NCBI GenBank assembly: GCA_029948255.1
Contig: JALIZF010001939.1
Span: 1,469,001-1,533,000, forward strand
DNA from: Telmatactis stephensoni
Lineage: Eukaryota > Cnidaria > Anthozoa > Actiniaria > Isophelliidae
Direction of reading: 5' to 3'
DNA length: 64,000 nt
The position numbers and the translations under genes are program-made. The notes beneath the pieces were generated by a model that was not told where the DNA came from, searched no databases, and saw nothing but the letters and a program-made list of their open reading frames with translations. Positions 1 through 10,407 of this stretch are shown one piece after another; position 1 is the first letter of the stretch; each line of letters starts with the position of its first letter.

Positions 1-186
1 TGCCTTGTTCTGGTGGATCTTAGAAGCTTAAAGAAATTTCCATCGCTGCTCACATTCGATGATCTGGCTTTCCCTCTTACCAGGAAGCAACCACTAGGGA
101 ATACTTTGGATGAAGCTCCAGAGTCGATCTCAAACTGCAGGCATCCACTTATTCGAGTTCTCCGTATTCTGAGTCCTTTGAACTGA
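1..186 (+). CDS. Probable C-terminal exon of an unidentified plus-strand gene (partial)
   Basis: Frame 1 is open from the first base for 61 codons and ends in TGA at 184-186. The peptide is mixed in composition (starts CLVLVDLRSLKKF, ends RVLRILSPLN) and not low complexity. AATAAA signals follow at 257-262 and 297-302, as expected for a 3' UTR. No family was recognised. An open frame of this length can occur by chance, so the call rests on the polyA signals and the composition. The rest of the gene would lie left of the window. Confidence 0.35.
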   Translation, partial: CLVLVDLRSLKKFPSLLTFDDLAFPLTRKQPLGNTLDEAPESISNCRHPLIRVLRILSPLN

Positions 187-256
187 AGGCAAACATCAAG
201 AGAGCGAATGTGGGGAGTTGCAAAGCAAAATGGAGGGACCTTATCGGCTGAAAAAG

Positions 257-302
257 AATAAATTGCATGGTGTATTATAAACAAGGCTCTTAAAAAAATA
301 AA
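257..302 (+). promoter_or_regulatory. Two candidate polyadenylation signals
   Basis: AATAAA occurs at 257-262 and again at 297-302, 70-115 bases after the stop codon at 184-186. The motif is common in A/T-rich DNA, so it only supports the proposed gene end. Confidence 0.35.
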
Positions 303-644
303 GAAAGAGTTGTTGTTTTAAATACTGATGTCACGGGAAGAAGTCTTGACTCGTTTTCACACTCATTTCTGGAGACCACCACACCCCACTCAAACCACCG
401 CCCTCCTCCTGCACCAAAGACACGATTGATGCTCACATGACAGTTTTATTCCTCACGCATTTCAGTGCAACAACAACCATCTTACAAAATTTGTTTAAAT
501 CTTACTTGTAAGTCTATGACTGACAAGACTTCTTTTATTCCACAACACAGCAAAACGGAATCCCTATAATGAAAAATACTTAAACTGAGTTACAGCGAAA
601 AAGGCAAGTGCAGAGACACTTTGTAAACTGTGTAATAAAGAAAT

Positions 645-914
645 CTGTTAAGGGAGCATTCATTTTTTGGAGGGGGGGGGGGGGGGGGGCGGAGGAATTG
701 CATGAATCAAATACAAAAAAATGCAAGCCCCCACGGTAAGGAATTGAACTATATTGATGACCCACCCCACTTCCAGATATGAAAATAGGGTCCCTTGACC
801 TGGTTTAACTTTCAGAAAAACATGACCCACCCCCTTTCATAGAGTAAATTTCTTTTGGCCCACTCCTCAATTCCTCCGGCCCACCCCCTCCTAAAAAATG
901 AATGCTCCCTAACA
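645..914. mobile_element. MITE-like element with about 30-bp terminal inverted repeats
   Basis: The left end (AGGGAGCATTCATTTTTTGG then a G run, 651-690) is the inverse complement of the right end (C-rich run, then CCTAAAAAATGAATGCTCCCT, about 880-910). The inside holds only short G/C-rich and CCCACCCC-type motifs and no transposase. The flanks read TTA and TAA, so the target duplication is short or unclear. Confidence 0.7.
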
Positions 915-1187
915 GGGAATAGTGAAGACAATAAAAAGGTTAAGATTCACGTAAACGGGAAATGGTGGACCGCGGAGAGGGTCGATTACGTGACCTGCTT
1001 TCTTCTCTTCCGGCGTTGCCGCTTTAACGCAAGGGTGGGTAATTTCGTGTTTGCTGTAAAAGTGAAACATCACTCTCATTTGAGTGCCAAACACACAACG
1101 CCAGGTACGAAAAAGGTAGGTCACGTGATCTCCTCTCCCGTCTGCCGTTTCCCGTTGACGTGAATCTTAATCTCTCTAGTGTTTCCC

Positions 1188-1355
1188 AAGGTACCGGCCC
1201 AGAGGCCTTGACTCACTTTCGGGGTTGTCTCGTATTTGTTCTCCTGTTTTTATTCTTTTTACACCCAAGACGAAAATAAAAGGTAGACTAAAGATAGACA
1301 AAAAATAGCTGAGAGAACCCCAGAGTTCTAGCCTCTGGTCCGGCCCCAGGGTCAG
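1188..1355. mobile_element. Foldback element, family with GAGGCCTTGACTCACT ends (copy 1)
   Basis: One end reads CCAGAGGCCTTGACTCACTTTCGGGG; the other carries the inverse CCCCAGAGTTCTAGCCTCTGG. A related element lies at 49600-49795 with the same CCAGAGGC...TTGACTCACT end and a similar A/T-rich middle. No coding capacity is visible. Confidence 0.5.
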
Positions 1356-1392
1356 CCCATGGCGGAACTGATTCAAAACGCGTTAATTTATT

Positions 1393-1562
1393 AAATAGAT
1401 TCCATTTTCCATGCATCTGTACTCTAATAGATGCACAGATGACGACAAAAAAATGATGTAGTGAGAACAACTGAAAGTAAGCCACGAGACGAAGTCGAGT
1501 TCACCAGCACATTTTGGCGTGCATCTATTAGAATAGACCCATGGAAAAATGGAATCTATTTG
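1393..1562. mobile_element. Foldback element with AATAGATTCCATTTT ends
   Basis: AAATAGATTCCATTTTCCATG at 1393 onward is inverted at about 1541-1562 (CATGGAAAAATGGAATCTATTT). An inner pair of inverted GTGCATCTATTAGA motifs extends the arms. A similar AATAGAATCTATTTTTATTA fragment lies near 63845. The following CGTCATCTATGGATG...ATTACAGACGATTCTCGACC motif (1621-1670) recurs at 3780-3828. Confidence 0.55.
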
Positions 1563-1696
1563 AAATATATAATATCCAGCGAAACATTTTAACCAATCAG
1601 AGCGCGCGTAAGATTCTATGACGTCATCTATGGATGAGTACTGTAATTACAGACGATTCTCGACCAATCAGAGCGCGCTTAATATACCAATTATCG

Positions 1697-2135
1697 TAGG
1701 TCAGGTCAGGCTGGAGCCTGCTACTGGTAACATGTAACCCAGTACTACCTGCCACATGGACGGGTTGTCGGCGTCTAAACCGGCTCCCCCACCAGGTTCT
1801 TTCTGGTGAGGAGGGTGGCATGACACCCAGCAGGAATAAAAACAAGACCTGTCAAAAGGCGGATGAGCTCGACTGAGCCAACGGCCATCATGCATCAGTG
1901 AACTTTTATTTTATTGTGTTTTGATTGTAATTTTAAACAGTAATTTGTATAGTAATTTGTAGTGCAGTAATTTGTAGTGTATTTTAAAATTAATTTTCAT
2001 GGTACGGACTGTGTAGCGGCAGCCCAAGGCTCACAGTCTACCATGCATGTTTAGTATATGTTTTGTAAAGCGCCTATAGGGCAGATTTTGGATAGGCGCT
2101 ATATAAATGATGATGATGATGATGATGATGATGAT
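1697..2135 (+). mobile_element. Dispersed retroelement-like repeat with (ATG)n tail, copy 1
   Basis: This segment is nearly identical to 47456-47900. Both start near AGGTCAGGCTGGAGCCTGCT and end in a conserved GTAAAGCGCCTA...GGATAGGCGCTATATAAATG block followed by an ATG-repeat tail. That ending is typical of 3' tails of non-LTR retrotransposons (CR1/L2-like) and of SINEs that use them. A third, tail-only fragment is at 3833-3890. No reverse transcriptase is present. Confidence 0.7.
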
Positions 2136-3220
2136 TATTATTATAAATAAGAATAACTTAATTGGAAGTGTAGTCTACGGCTGAGCTAATTCCAAACGCT
2201 TTGATTTATAAATAACTTGAAAGTGTAGCCCGCGGCTGTTTTGATTCAAAACGCGTTGGTTTATAAATAACTCGACTTACTTTTTTAGCCTTAAGGCTTC
2301 GTATTTTGACGCAAACAGTGCCGTTGATTTGCACCTCACGCAGCTTATGGTCAAGGCTGATAACTTGACAGCATTTGCACTTTGTCTTGCTGGAACAAAC
2401 ACACTGCTTCTGTGGTCCTGCAATAGACAGGAATAGCTTTTTTGGCATGTTTCATTTATAGACATGAACAGCTTTTTTGCATGGAGTGTCTCGTTTAGAA
2501 CACTAAACAACACCAGACAACTTGCGCATATCACTAGTTATACAATGGTTTCGCTTGAAATACCGTGAAATAGCCCACGAGTCACTTGTATTTTCTAGTG
2601 TATAGTACACACAAGCCTTTAAAAAAACCGTGCTTTGTACGTGCCTTCTCTACCAATGGGCTCTCCCATATATTCGCCCCTAAAGGTACTAAATGAGCGC
2701 GGGTCAAGCTATTTTTATTTTCTTAAATTGAAAAGTTAAATACCTCGAACTTCGGCTTGCCTCGACACTACGACGGGAAACAAGGCTTGATCAATGGTCA
2801 CACTTACTTGATATTTGCGCAAATTTTTAGTAATGAAAACAGTCGATTTTTCTCCCCGCGTACTCTAACTTCAAAAACAATACTCATTTCAAATTAAATA
2901 AAGAAGTTGGGTTATGTACCCTTTTAACCTATGAAGACTGAGGGTGTTCTCATTATTCCGCAACATGTCCACGAAGAGTACTCCCCTCCACATCCGTCCA
3001 AAACGTGCCAAAATTTTTTTTTTCAATTAAACAATTAACCTTAGGGCATCATGAATTTGCCCATATCGACCGAATGTCTAAATATACAATATAGTTAGTA
3101 ATATCACCCGGAAATCCCATCAATTTGCTTATCGGTATTATCCGCCCTTTGGAGTGCCCTCCATTAGCTCGGTGAAGCTTATGTCCTGTTTTCTATATTG
3201 GTGTTAACCAATAGTTTCTG

Positions 3221-3612
3221 CCCGGGGGGGGGGGGACTCCGATCGTAAATGGACGGGGATGCTCGTCGTACCTTTTAGGGGTCAAAATCTGCCATCTGGT
3301 ACCTTTTAGGGTGTCTCAGACTTAAGTGGACTACCAGAGACCTAGCTGGTACCTTTTAGGGACTGTTTTGGGGTAAATAACTACCTAAAATAAGCATGAA
3401 AGGGACGATTTCGATTATCTGAATTGAATCTTCAAAGCACATCGATAACAAAGTGTTTCATTACTTTAATTCTTTATTATTGTTTTTGAATTGGTACCTT
3501 TTAGGGGTAGAAATGAATTGTTGCCACTCCCACTCAGGTACCTTTTAGGGGTCATTTTCAAAATTTCCGACGAGCATCCCCGTCCTCTTATATATAGGAG
3601 TCCCCCCCCGGG
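3221..3612. mobile_element. hAT-like MITE with GGTACCTTTTAGGG motifs, copy A1
   Basis: The ends are inverted (CCCGGGGGGG...ACTCC and GGAGTCCCCCCCCGGG). A perfect 8-bp direct repeat AGTTTCTG flanks it at 3213-3220 and 3613-3620, as expected of hAT-type insertion. Inside, GGTACCTTTTAGGG(G) is repeated about five times. Other copies are at 12116-12491, 27619-28019 and 35675-36077. No transposase is visible, so it is non-autonomous. Confidence 0.85.
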
Positions 3613-3776
3613 AGTTTCTGCACAGCTAAAGAAATCATGACGCATACATACAGATGAATGAGTGATGACATTTTCGTATCTTGATTTTGAAAACTGAAGT
3701 GTTGCCTTCTTGAACTTCATAAGTGTTTATAGTGACTGTTATGGAGACTCTATTTTTAGTGACCTCTATTTATTTT

Positions 3777-3890
3777 CACGTCATCTATGGATGTGTACTG
3801 TAATTACAGACGATTCTCGACCAATCAGTTTTGTCAAGCGCCTAGAGCAGATTTTGGATAGGCGCTATATATAAATGTTCATTATTATTA
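3777..3890 (+). repeat. Fragment of the CGTCATCTATGGATG motif joined to a retroelement tail
   Basis: Positions 3777-3828 repeat the sequence at about 1620-1675 (CGTCATCTATGGATG, CAGACGATTCTCGACCAATC). Positions 3833-3890 repeat the tail AAGCGCCTAGAGCAGATTTT of the copies at 1697 and 47456, ending in an ATT microsatellite. It looks like a truncated retroelement insertion. Confidence 0.5.
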
Positions 3891-4515
3891 TTATTTATAT
3901 TTTTTATTTATTTATTTAATCAGAGCGATTTTTAGGGATTAGCCATAAATAGTTGATTTATGGTATGAGATTTTTGAGTGCCATCATATCTAATACAGTT
4001 TCTTTTGTCTTCACAAAAATCTTAGGTTCTTTTCGAATCTATTCACGTATATTACTAATTCCTCTTGACAGTTTTCATCGCAAAGCCTTCGTATTTTAGA
4101 TTTTGATACTATCTTTGTGAATTCTTTTTAATCTCTATGGCTTCTTGAGGTACAAAAAAGTTTTCTTTTCAGAAGGTAAAAGTTTTCTTTCTAGATGGAA
4201 CCGCGTGTTGCACATGGCCGCGCGCTACTTCAATATACCAATCAAAATTTTTAACTTATGTACTTTGTTTCTGAAGCTTTCGCATCAAGGGCAAACTCGA
4301 AAATCAAGAGAAATGTTTCAATTATAGAACACTTGCCTTAAAACTCACAAATCGTTCATAAGAAGTCAAAAGGCTATTTCAGAATCCATTTGTCTCAATC
4401 TTGGCTCGTTTTCAAATTGTTTTTAATTCCAGTAAGTTCGCATTTGTCTTCATCTTTTCTCGTCTTTCTTTCAAACATACCCTGTGATAGTTGTTGATGA
4501 ATAAATCATACATAC

Positions 4516-4594
4516 CTGTGGAAACCAGTAGCACAGTGTTAATCAGTAACAGAACCAGCAATGCAGGCCACGCAAGATTCTTGTTGGAAACCAT
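4516..4594 (-). CDS. Signal-peptide first exon of an unidentified minus-strand gene (partial)
   Basis: ATG at 4592-4594 opens MVSNKNLAWPALLVLLLINT followed by VLLVSTG. This is a short polar start plus a long hydrophobic core, typical of a signal peptide or signal anchor. It is followed by a strong donor, CCACAG|GTATGTA, at 4515. The exon ends in phase 1, as in many secreted modular genes. The peptide is unlike the MEQ-type signal peptides of the downstream array. No later exon was recognised between 4515 and 1, so the gene continues beyond the left edge, or the exon is a relic. Confidence 0.5.
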
Positions 4595-5054
4595 CGCTTT
4601 AAAACGCCTCAAAGCTCAGTGCAGTATTAAGTCATGTGAAGAGCTACAAAGGGTTGCTTGAAATAGATACCGTCATGATGTCTGTCAGCGAGCTGAGTTA
4701 ACTGATGTCAAGTGTGGGTGTATTTTGCTGGCACGTGAACTCTTCCAGCATTCCTGTAAACCGCTATCGAGGAATGGCAGGAAGAAGGAGGGAATGCAGG
4801 CAGAATTGGAACCAAAACAAGTAATTAGAAACTAATGGTATGCACGCGTGCGCAGCTGAAGGCACCTCCACTGATACCGGCACCACTATTAACCTCAGTA
4901 CGAATATCTCTACAATAGAAAGAACTTGGAATATATACTACTGCGTTAGCAATACATCTATAACTATGCATGGTAATCATTGCAATACAGAGAAAATTTA
5001 TATACGAATAAGGGTACACCTCAAATATTTTGAATTTGCAGCTAGGATTATTCA

Positions 5055-5683
5055 TGATAATTTATTTGGTTGTCTCTAGCTTCGTTATTTTGATGAAAAG
5101 TTTTACAGACGTTTCGGCCCAAACGCGGACCTTCTTCAGTGTGACAAAAACGTTTGCACGCGCGATTATAACGGTAACAATTAGCGCGCGCGAGATTTGT
5201 AAGAATTTACAAGAGTTCTATAAATGTCTGGAATTTGGATTCGATCGTTCCTTGATTTGTCATCAAGGTCCGAATACCAAGCTTCTAAAAAGAGCCTTTG
5301 ATGGAAATCGCTCTCCTTGTCCACCGTTCTAGTGTTTTTAAAGTCAAAGTCATGTCCTGTTTCAACACGCTAACGAAACAGGACATGACTTTGACTTTAA
5401 AAACACTAGAACGGTGGACAAGGAGAGCGATTTCCATCAAAGGCTCTTTTTAGAAGCTTGGTATTCGGACCTTGATGACAAATCAAGGAACGATCGAATC
5501 CAAATTCCAGACATTTATAGAACTCTTGTAAATTCTTACAAATCTCGCGCGCGCTAATTGTTACCGTTATAATCGCGCGTGCAAACGTTTTTGTCACACT
5601 GAAGAAGGTCCGCGTTTGGGCCGAAACGTCTGTAAAACTTTTCATCAAAATAACGAAGCTAGAGACAACCAAATAAATTATCA
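5055..5683. mobile_element. Large palindrome: 309-bp arms with 11-nt loop
   Basis: Positions 5055-5363 and 5375-5683 are inverse complements, apparently without mismatch over most of their length, around the 11-base centre 5364-5374. A 12-base direct repeat, GGGTACACCTCA, flanks it (about 5013 and 5685). The paralogous site at 18457 has that sequence once and no palindrome, so this is an insertion. No transposase is encoded; the two mirror open frames are a by-product of the symmetry. Confidence 0.85.
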
Positions 5684-5717
5684 AGGGTACACCTCAGTCT
5701 GTAATACATATAGGTTA

Positions 5718-5823
5718 TTGGTCGACTGCCAGCTAATACGGCTGTGTATTTTTACAAGCCTTTAGGCGAGCCAAAATGCAAGTGACAAGTAAAAATTCAC
5801 AGCTGTATTCCCTGGTTAATCGA
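5718..5823. repeat. Imperfect inverted repeat with TCGAC ends
   Basis: GTCGACTGCCAGCTAATACG near 5720 pairs imperfectly with CTGTATTCCCTGGTTAATCGAC near 5800-5823, with inner GTGTATTTTTAC and GTAAAAATTCAC arms. It is a small foldback with no coding content, absent from the paralogous 18.4-kb block. Confidence 0.5.
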
Positions 5824-6487
5824 CAATAATAATTTATTATACAATTCTACAAAAATCAACACAAATGATGTCGTTTTTATTGCCACTTTTGACTTTGATC
5901 AGCGCGCGGCTTTGCACCGGGAAGCCATTCCAATGTTACTAACCTAATACGGTCTCATATTTTTCGCGTTCTTGCGTTCTTGTATAATAAAACAACTTTT
6001 ACTACAGGCACTTTTAAAATCTTTTCGAGCTCCAATATCAAGGCGGGTTTCACTAAACGGAATTACTTCAAATGTATTCCCATGTTCCGTTGGCTCTTCG
6101 CCTAGTGGTTGCACTTTTTACGTCGCTGGCAGGAATTTTCCCATATAAATACATAACATAGAAGATCGTATGACAAGTATTTTGGCCTGTAACTCGCTTA
6201 ATTAAGTGCGGTAATACGGCCAACAAAATCGTGATACTTTTTGCACAACGTTAGCGTTGCAAGTCGAAGAGCAACCCGGAGTAGTGTTGTGCAAATTGCC
6301 ATTCCGCGCGCAGCATAATTTTCAGTTCTTTATACATGAAGTAGCAGCTTTTTCTACTCTTTGTAACAGAGAAAATTGGTTGCGCCTGGCCTGAGTGGCA
6401 AAATGAGCAGCATTTGCAACCTTAAAGAGCCACAATGTTGGGCGAAAAAGCCTGCGATTTCGCCCTTTGTACTACTATACCACAAAA

Positions 6488-6642
6488 GCTCTCTTTCGAT
6501 ACTCTGGCTGAGTGATCACGCACAAATAATTCAAGACGAGGCTCCAAGGGAAACAATGGAGTAATCCTTATATATTATTTTGTTTCCTCGGAGACTCGTC
6601 TTGAATTCCTTTGTGCATGATCACTCAACCAGAATATCGAAA
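6488..6642. mobile_element. Foldback element with about 66-bp arms
   Basis: TTTCGATACTCTGGCTGAGT at about 6497 and GATCACGCACAAAT...TTCAAGACGAG are mirrored by CTCGTCTTGAATTCCTTTGTGC and ACTCAACCAGAATATCGAAA up to about 6640. The centre is an A/T-rich tract. A diverged relative (GAGTGATCGCGCACAAAG ... CACTCATCCAAAATATTGAAAG) spans 19655-19850. Confidence 0.65.
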
Positions 6643-6994
6643 GTGCATCAACTATTAATGTGCCAGTTGTACGTACGTAATCGGAAATATTTGCAATCCA
6701 CGAGTATTTTCAATCCACGAGTTAAAATCGCTTCCACCGTCAACCAAACTAAAAGTGAAAATACGCGGAAATACTAATACAATTATTGTTTCAAGCCATT
6801 ATAAATCATCCGAGATTGACATCTTAATTAGGATTTTTCATTTTATTTATTTATTTTAGTTTTGAATTGGGGGTCCGAACTGGGACCGTGAGGGCCTACC
6901 CAAGTGTTTCAGAATTCTCATTCCCATGTTACTGTTTCTTTTAAATTTCCAAACTTTCGGCTCGCGTAGAGCCGTCATCAGGGAAAACCTAACA

Positions 6995-7045
6995 ACAACA
7001 GCAACAACAACAACAATAAACAACAACAACAACACAACAACGTAC
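6995..7045 (+). repeat. AAC trinucleotide microsatellite
   Basis: Interrupted AAC/ACA repeats, paralogous to a longer and purer tract at 19285-19350 in the duplicated block. Confidence 0.8.
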
Positions 7046-7522
7046 GACAATGTGGTCAACGCGGTATTTTGTAAGGAAATAGTTTTTGTTGTCGTTAAAC
7101 ACTTGTCTGAGTATGTGTGACTTTAATCATACAGAGATATTAGGCCGGGTTCACTTAATATTACACGAAGCTTGCTACATAAGTATTACAAAGCAATAAA
7201 GTACTCTACTAGTAGCTAGTAACTACTATAACTTTATTAAGACACGCATGCCCCATCAACTGTGGTTGAATTCCCCCAGGGGCGTGTGGATACAATTTAC
7301 ATTATAAAAATCAAAAATATACTTTATAAAAATTTATGATATACTAGTAAGCCTAGAGAAAATGAGGCTTCGGTACGTTAGGCTTTAATTGTCAATCAAA
7401 GCTCTTCACAATTAACATTTTTCTACTTTTCTATTCTAATGCTTTATAGTTAAATCTAAACCTATATGTATTATCTGTCCTTAACCTTATCTTGCATGGG
7501 AACGAATCTCTAACCACAAGAA

Positions 7523-7893
7523 TTACGTGGTACCACAATAGCGAAGACTACAATTAGAAGGTGGTTTAAACTCATAGACGTAAAAGCTCCCGCAGTTACG
7601 CACTCTTATCATTTCACTCCAATTACAGCAATTGTTATCCCAATGAAAGCAAACCCTCCTTGATACTATCCCCTCGTCTATGGTTGGGTGGGGATCGCGT
7701 AGCCATCCTGGAGCATTTGTGTCACATTGATGTGTTGGTACACATGATGTTGGCATACGAACACCAGCAGAGCCTTCCAGACGATACCACTGAACAGTGA
7801 TGCCATTGTCACACTCTCTTCGTGACTTTTCGTAATTGACGTTGCGAGATGCATCTGTAATGCTGGTGTACGAAGAACACTCAGGACCAAAAA
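7523..7893 (-). CDS. Gene 1 last exon: D8C (uromodulin/GP2/OIT3-type) domain
   Basis: The exon reads from an AG acceptor at 7895-7894 to TAA at 7525-7523. Recognisable landmarks are [57 protein letters not shown] and a final CSLRYC. It has ten cysteines including the CC pair, which fits the D8C module of uromodulin, GP2 and OIT3, where it precedes ZP domains. Here it ends the protein and no ZP domain follows. The exon is absent from genes 2 and 3. Confidence 0.8.
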
Positions 7894-10356
7894 CTATTAA
7901 ACAATAAAATATGTCCCATAAAAATACTATTTCAATTACACTAAAACTAGGATAAATAAAATCTTATGTGAGCTTGCTATAAATAGTCTCAATATCAATA
8001 ATTGGTTCCCGTTGTGTACCTGCCTTTGCAGGTGGACTTAAATAAATAAATAAGGAAGGAAGGAAGGAAGGAAGGAAGGAAGGAACGGAAGGAAGGAAGG
8101 AAATACAATAGACAAACCTGCATAACGTGCACAAAACCCAGAATTGACGTTTGAATGATCAGAGGTAAAAGTGACGTACATCTTGTTTGACGAGCTCGAT
8201 ATGGACGGTGGCAGACTGGTTCCACTAAAAGAACCCAGGAGTGTAGCAGAGCTTGAATTACCGTCGTAAACTTTCACAAAATCACAGTTTCTCTCGGTGG
8301 TAAAGCTTTGAAATGTAAGGGAAACTGTACTGATAGATGTCAACAACCAATAACAGCTTTGTTTATTAGCATAGTTTCCAGGGTAACTAGGTGACGTAAA
8401 GGTCCCACTGCTTTCATCGATACTGGTATAGGTACAACCACTTGCAACTGAAACTTTCATGCCAAAGAAAATCGTGTTATATGTAGTAAAAATTATTCAT
8501 TGCAATTTTTGATCACTCTTATTAATAAAGATCCACGTACTAATACAATGTTTTCCTGTCGTTCTGACACCAACATCAAGTGAAAATAAGAGACCATAAT
8601 ACTAAGAGAGCGAAACTCAGTATTGATGTCTGTGCGATGTTCGTGGCGACTAAGGCTATTTTTAGTAACTTCGCCATCTCGTGCTGCAAGGCTCTCAAAC
8701 AATAAAATTTGATTTTTGAACGCGCGCGCGGACGGGACCGTTTGTTTTCGGCTTTTGAATTCTATTGTTTAATTGCACGCGCGATGGCGAAATTATTTAA
8801 AATAGTCTTAGTCGCCGCGAACATCGCACAGTCATCAATAGTGAGTTTCGCTCTCTTAATATTATGGTCTCTTGGTGAAAATATTAAGTGTCAAAGTCTA
8901 TAAAGTCCTCGATTAAGCAACATGCATAAACTCAATATCACTCAGGTTAAGAAACGACGATCCCCTTCTGCTGTTAACGAATGACCAGTATTGTAAATGC
9001 TATTCGCTGTACGTTAATAATTACCCTGTACATGTATGCATTGTTGTCCACCCAAGTGGCATCGACAAGAATAAGAACCATAGCTATTTATACAGTTTCC
9101 ATCTGCATGGCAAGTATGGGCCACAGTTGACGAACACTCATCGAAATCTAGAGATACCAACGTTTAGAAACAATACGTAACATTGGTTACATTTTCTCTA
9201 GTCGTTAGTGGGGAACTGAGTTCCCGGTACGTGCAGGTGATTATCAGGCTGGTCTGATTGGGAAATTGTAATAGATCATTTTACAGTTATATCTTGGTCA
9301 ACCGCCAGTAATATATAGTCAATTGAAAAAAGGTTGTCGGGTCTAAAAACATAGAACGTAGAAGCTGAGACCGAAATGGTGTATGGGATCGGTGAATAAT
9401 TATATTCTGATTTATTCACTTGCGCTGCAACCGATAAAAATTCGAAGCCAAACGGCCCGCCAACGCAGGTCCTGCATACGCTTTGAGCATTTTGTATCGA
9501 AGGCACAGCGTAAATGAATAAATCAGAATGTAATTATTCACATCCCAAGCACCATTTTGGTCTCAGCTTCTATGTTCTATGTTTTTAGACCTCACAACGT
9601 TTTTTCAATTAACTATATTCTTTTGCCAGTTGGTAACAGCCCTGTGAAAAGGCAAGAAATGTACACAAATGAACCATGGAGATGTAAATTAATAAAGCAA
9701 AACAAACCCTTCAAAATTGAAAGTATTCATGCTCAGTACGGATAAAAATATAACACTTTAACACATCATACAATTAAACTAAAGAGGTACTGATTCAAAT
9801 AAATTTGTCTACCTCGTTTGCATGTGTATCCTTGACAAGTGCTACACGTGACATCATTCCAGTGATACTTATGACGTAATCCCAGAGTGTGTACGCAATC
9901 CTGGTCACCAGGGTAACTATTGGGTTGATTTCTTGCCCAGTAAGTAAAGCTGACAGCAGTTCCATCAATCCAGGTAAAAGTTCCGTTGTTTCGAGTATCC
10001 TGCAGTCCAATCCATCCTGTGTCTCCACCGTGTCTGTGTTGGACGTAAATGTTTTCTTCTTGGCTTGTGATGCTCGTTAGGCTTGCGTTATGAGTGAGAC
10101 AACTAGACTGTGCTGCCTGCCATGTGTCACAAGACGAGTTGGTCAAGTAGCAGAAACCTTCGAAGTACGTCCAGCCTTCACCACAGATATCTACAACACC
10201 AAACACAGTAATTTTTTCTGTGTATATCTATAATAATGTAATCGTACATGCAACAACCTAGAGCCAGCAAGCGCCTTTCCTCCTTTCCTAACCACCTACC
10301 TATCTACCTAACCCTATCCTACCTATCTACCTAACCCTATCCTACGTATCTACTTA

Positions 10357-10407
<51 letters not shown>

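Larger units (their letters stand above)
187..4515. other. Intergenic stretch, repeat-rich
   Basis: Between the left partial gene and the signal-peptide exon at 4516 I see only the repeats listed separately plus low-complexity tracts: the G run near 670-689, the ATG repeats near 2107-2135, and an ATT/ATTT tract near 3880-3920. Short open frames here have no recognisable domain. Confidence 0.5.
4850..7250. repeat. Segmental duplicate of 18350-19620
   Basis: Blocks match in the same order. GCGCAGCTGAAGGCACCTCC is at 4849 and 18370; GGGTACACCTCA at 5013/5685 and 18457; CACTTTTAAAATCTTTT at about 6008 and 18497; TGGCTCTTCGCCTAGTGGTT at 6091 and 18569; the AACAAC microsatellite block at about 6990 and 19290; CACGCATGCCCCATCAA at 7242 and 19541. 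The left copy is longer because of inserted foldbacks. Each copy lies 3' of an array gene, so it is part of the tandem unit. Confidence 0.85.

Noticed and set aside
5030..5684. Two identical 92-codon proteins on opposite strands
   Set aside because: They are mirror images created by the palindrome; no domain is recognisable and no start or splice context supports them.
7678..7890. 70-codon minus-strand frame overlapping the D8C exon
   Set aside because: It is out of frame with the D8C exon, which has splice and paralog-style support.
8043..8102. CRISPR-like regular repeats at this and other microsatellites
   Set aside because: There are no unique spacers; all are simple tandem repeats in introns of a eukaryotic genome.
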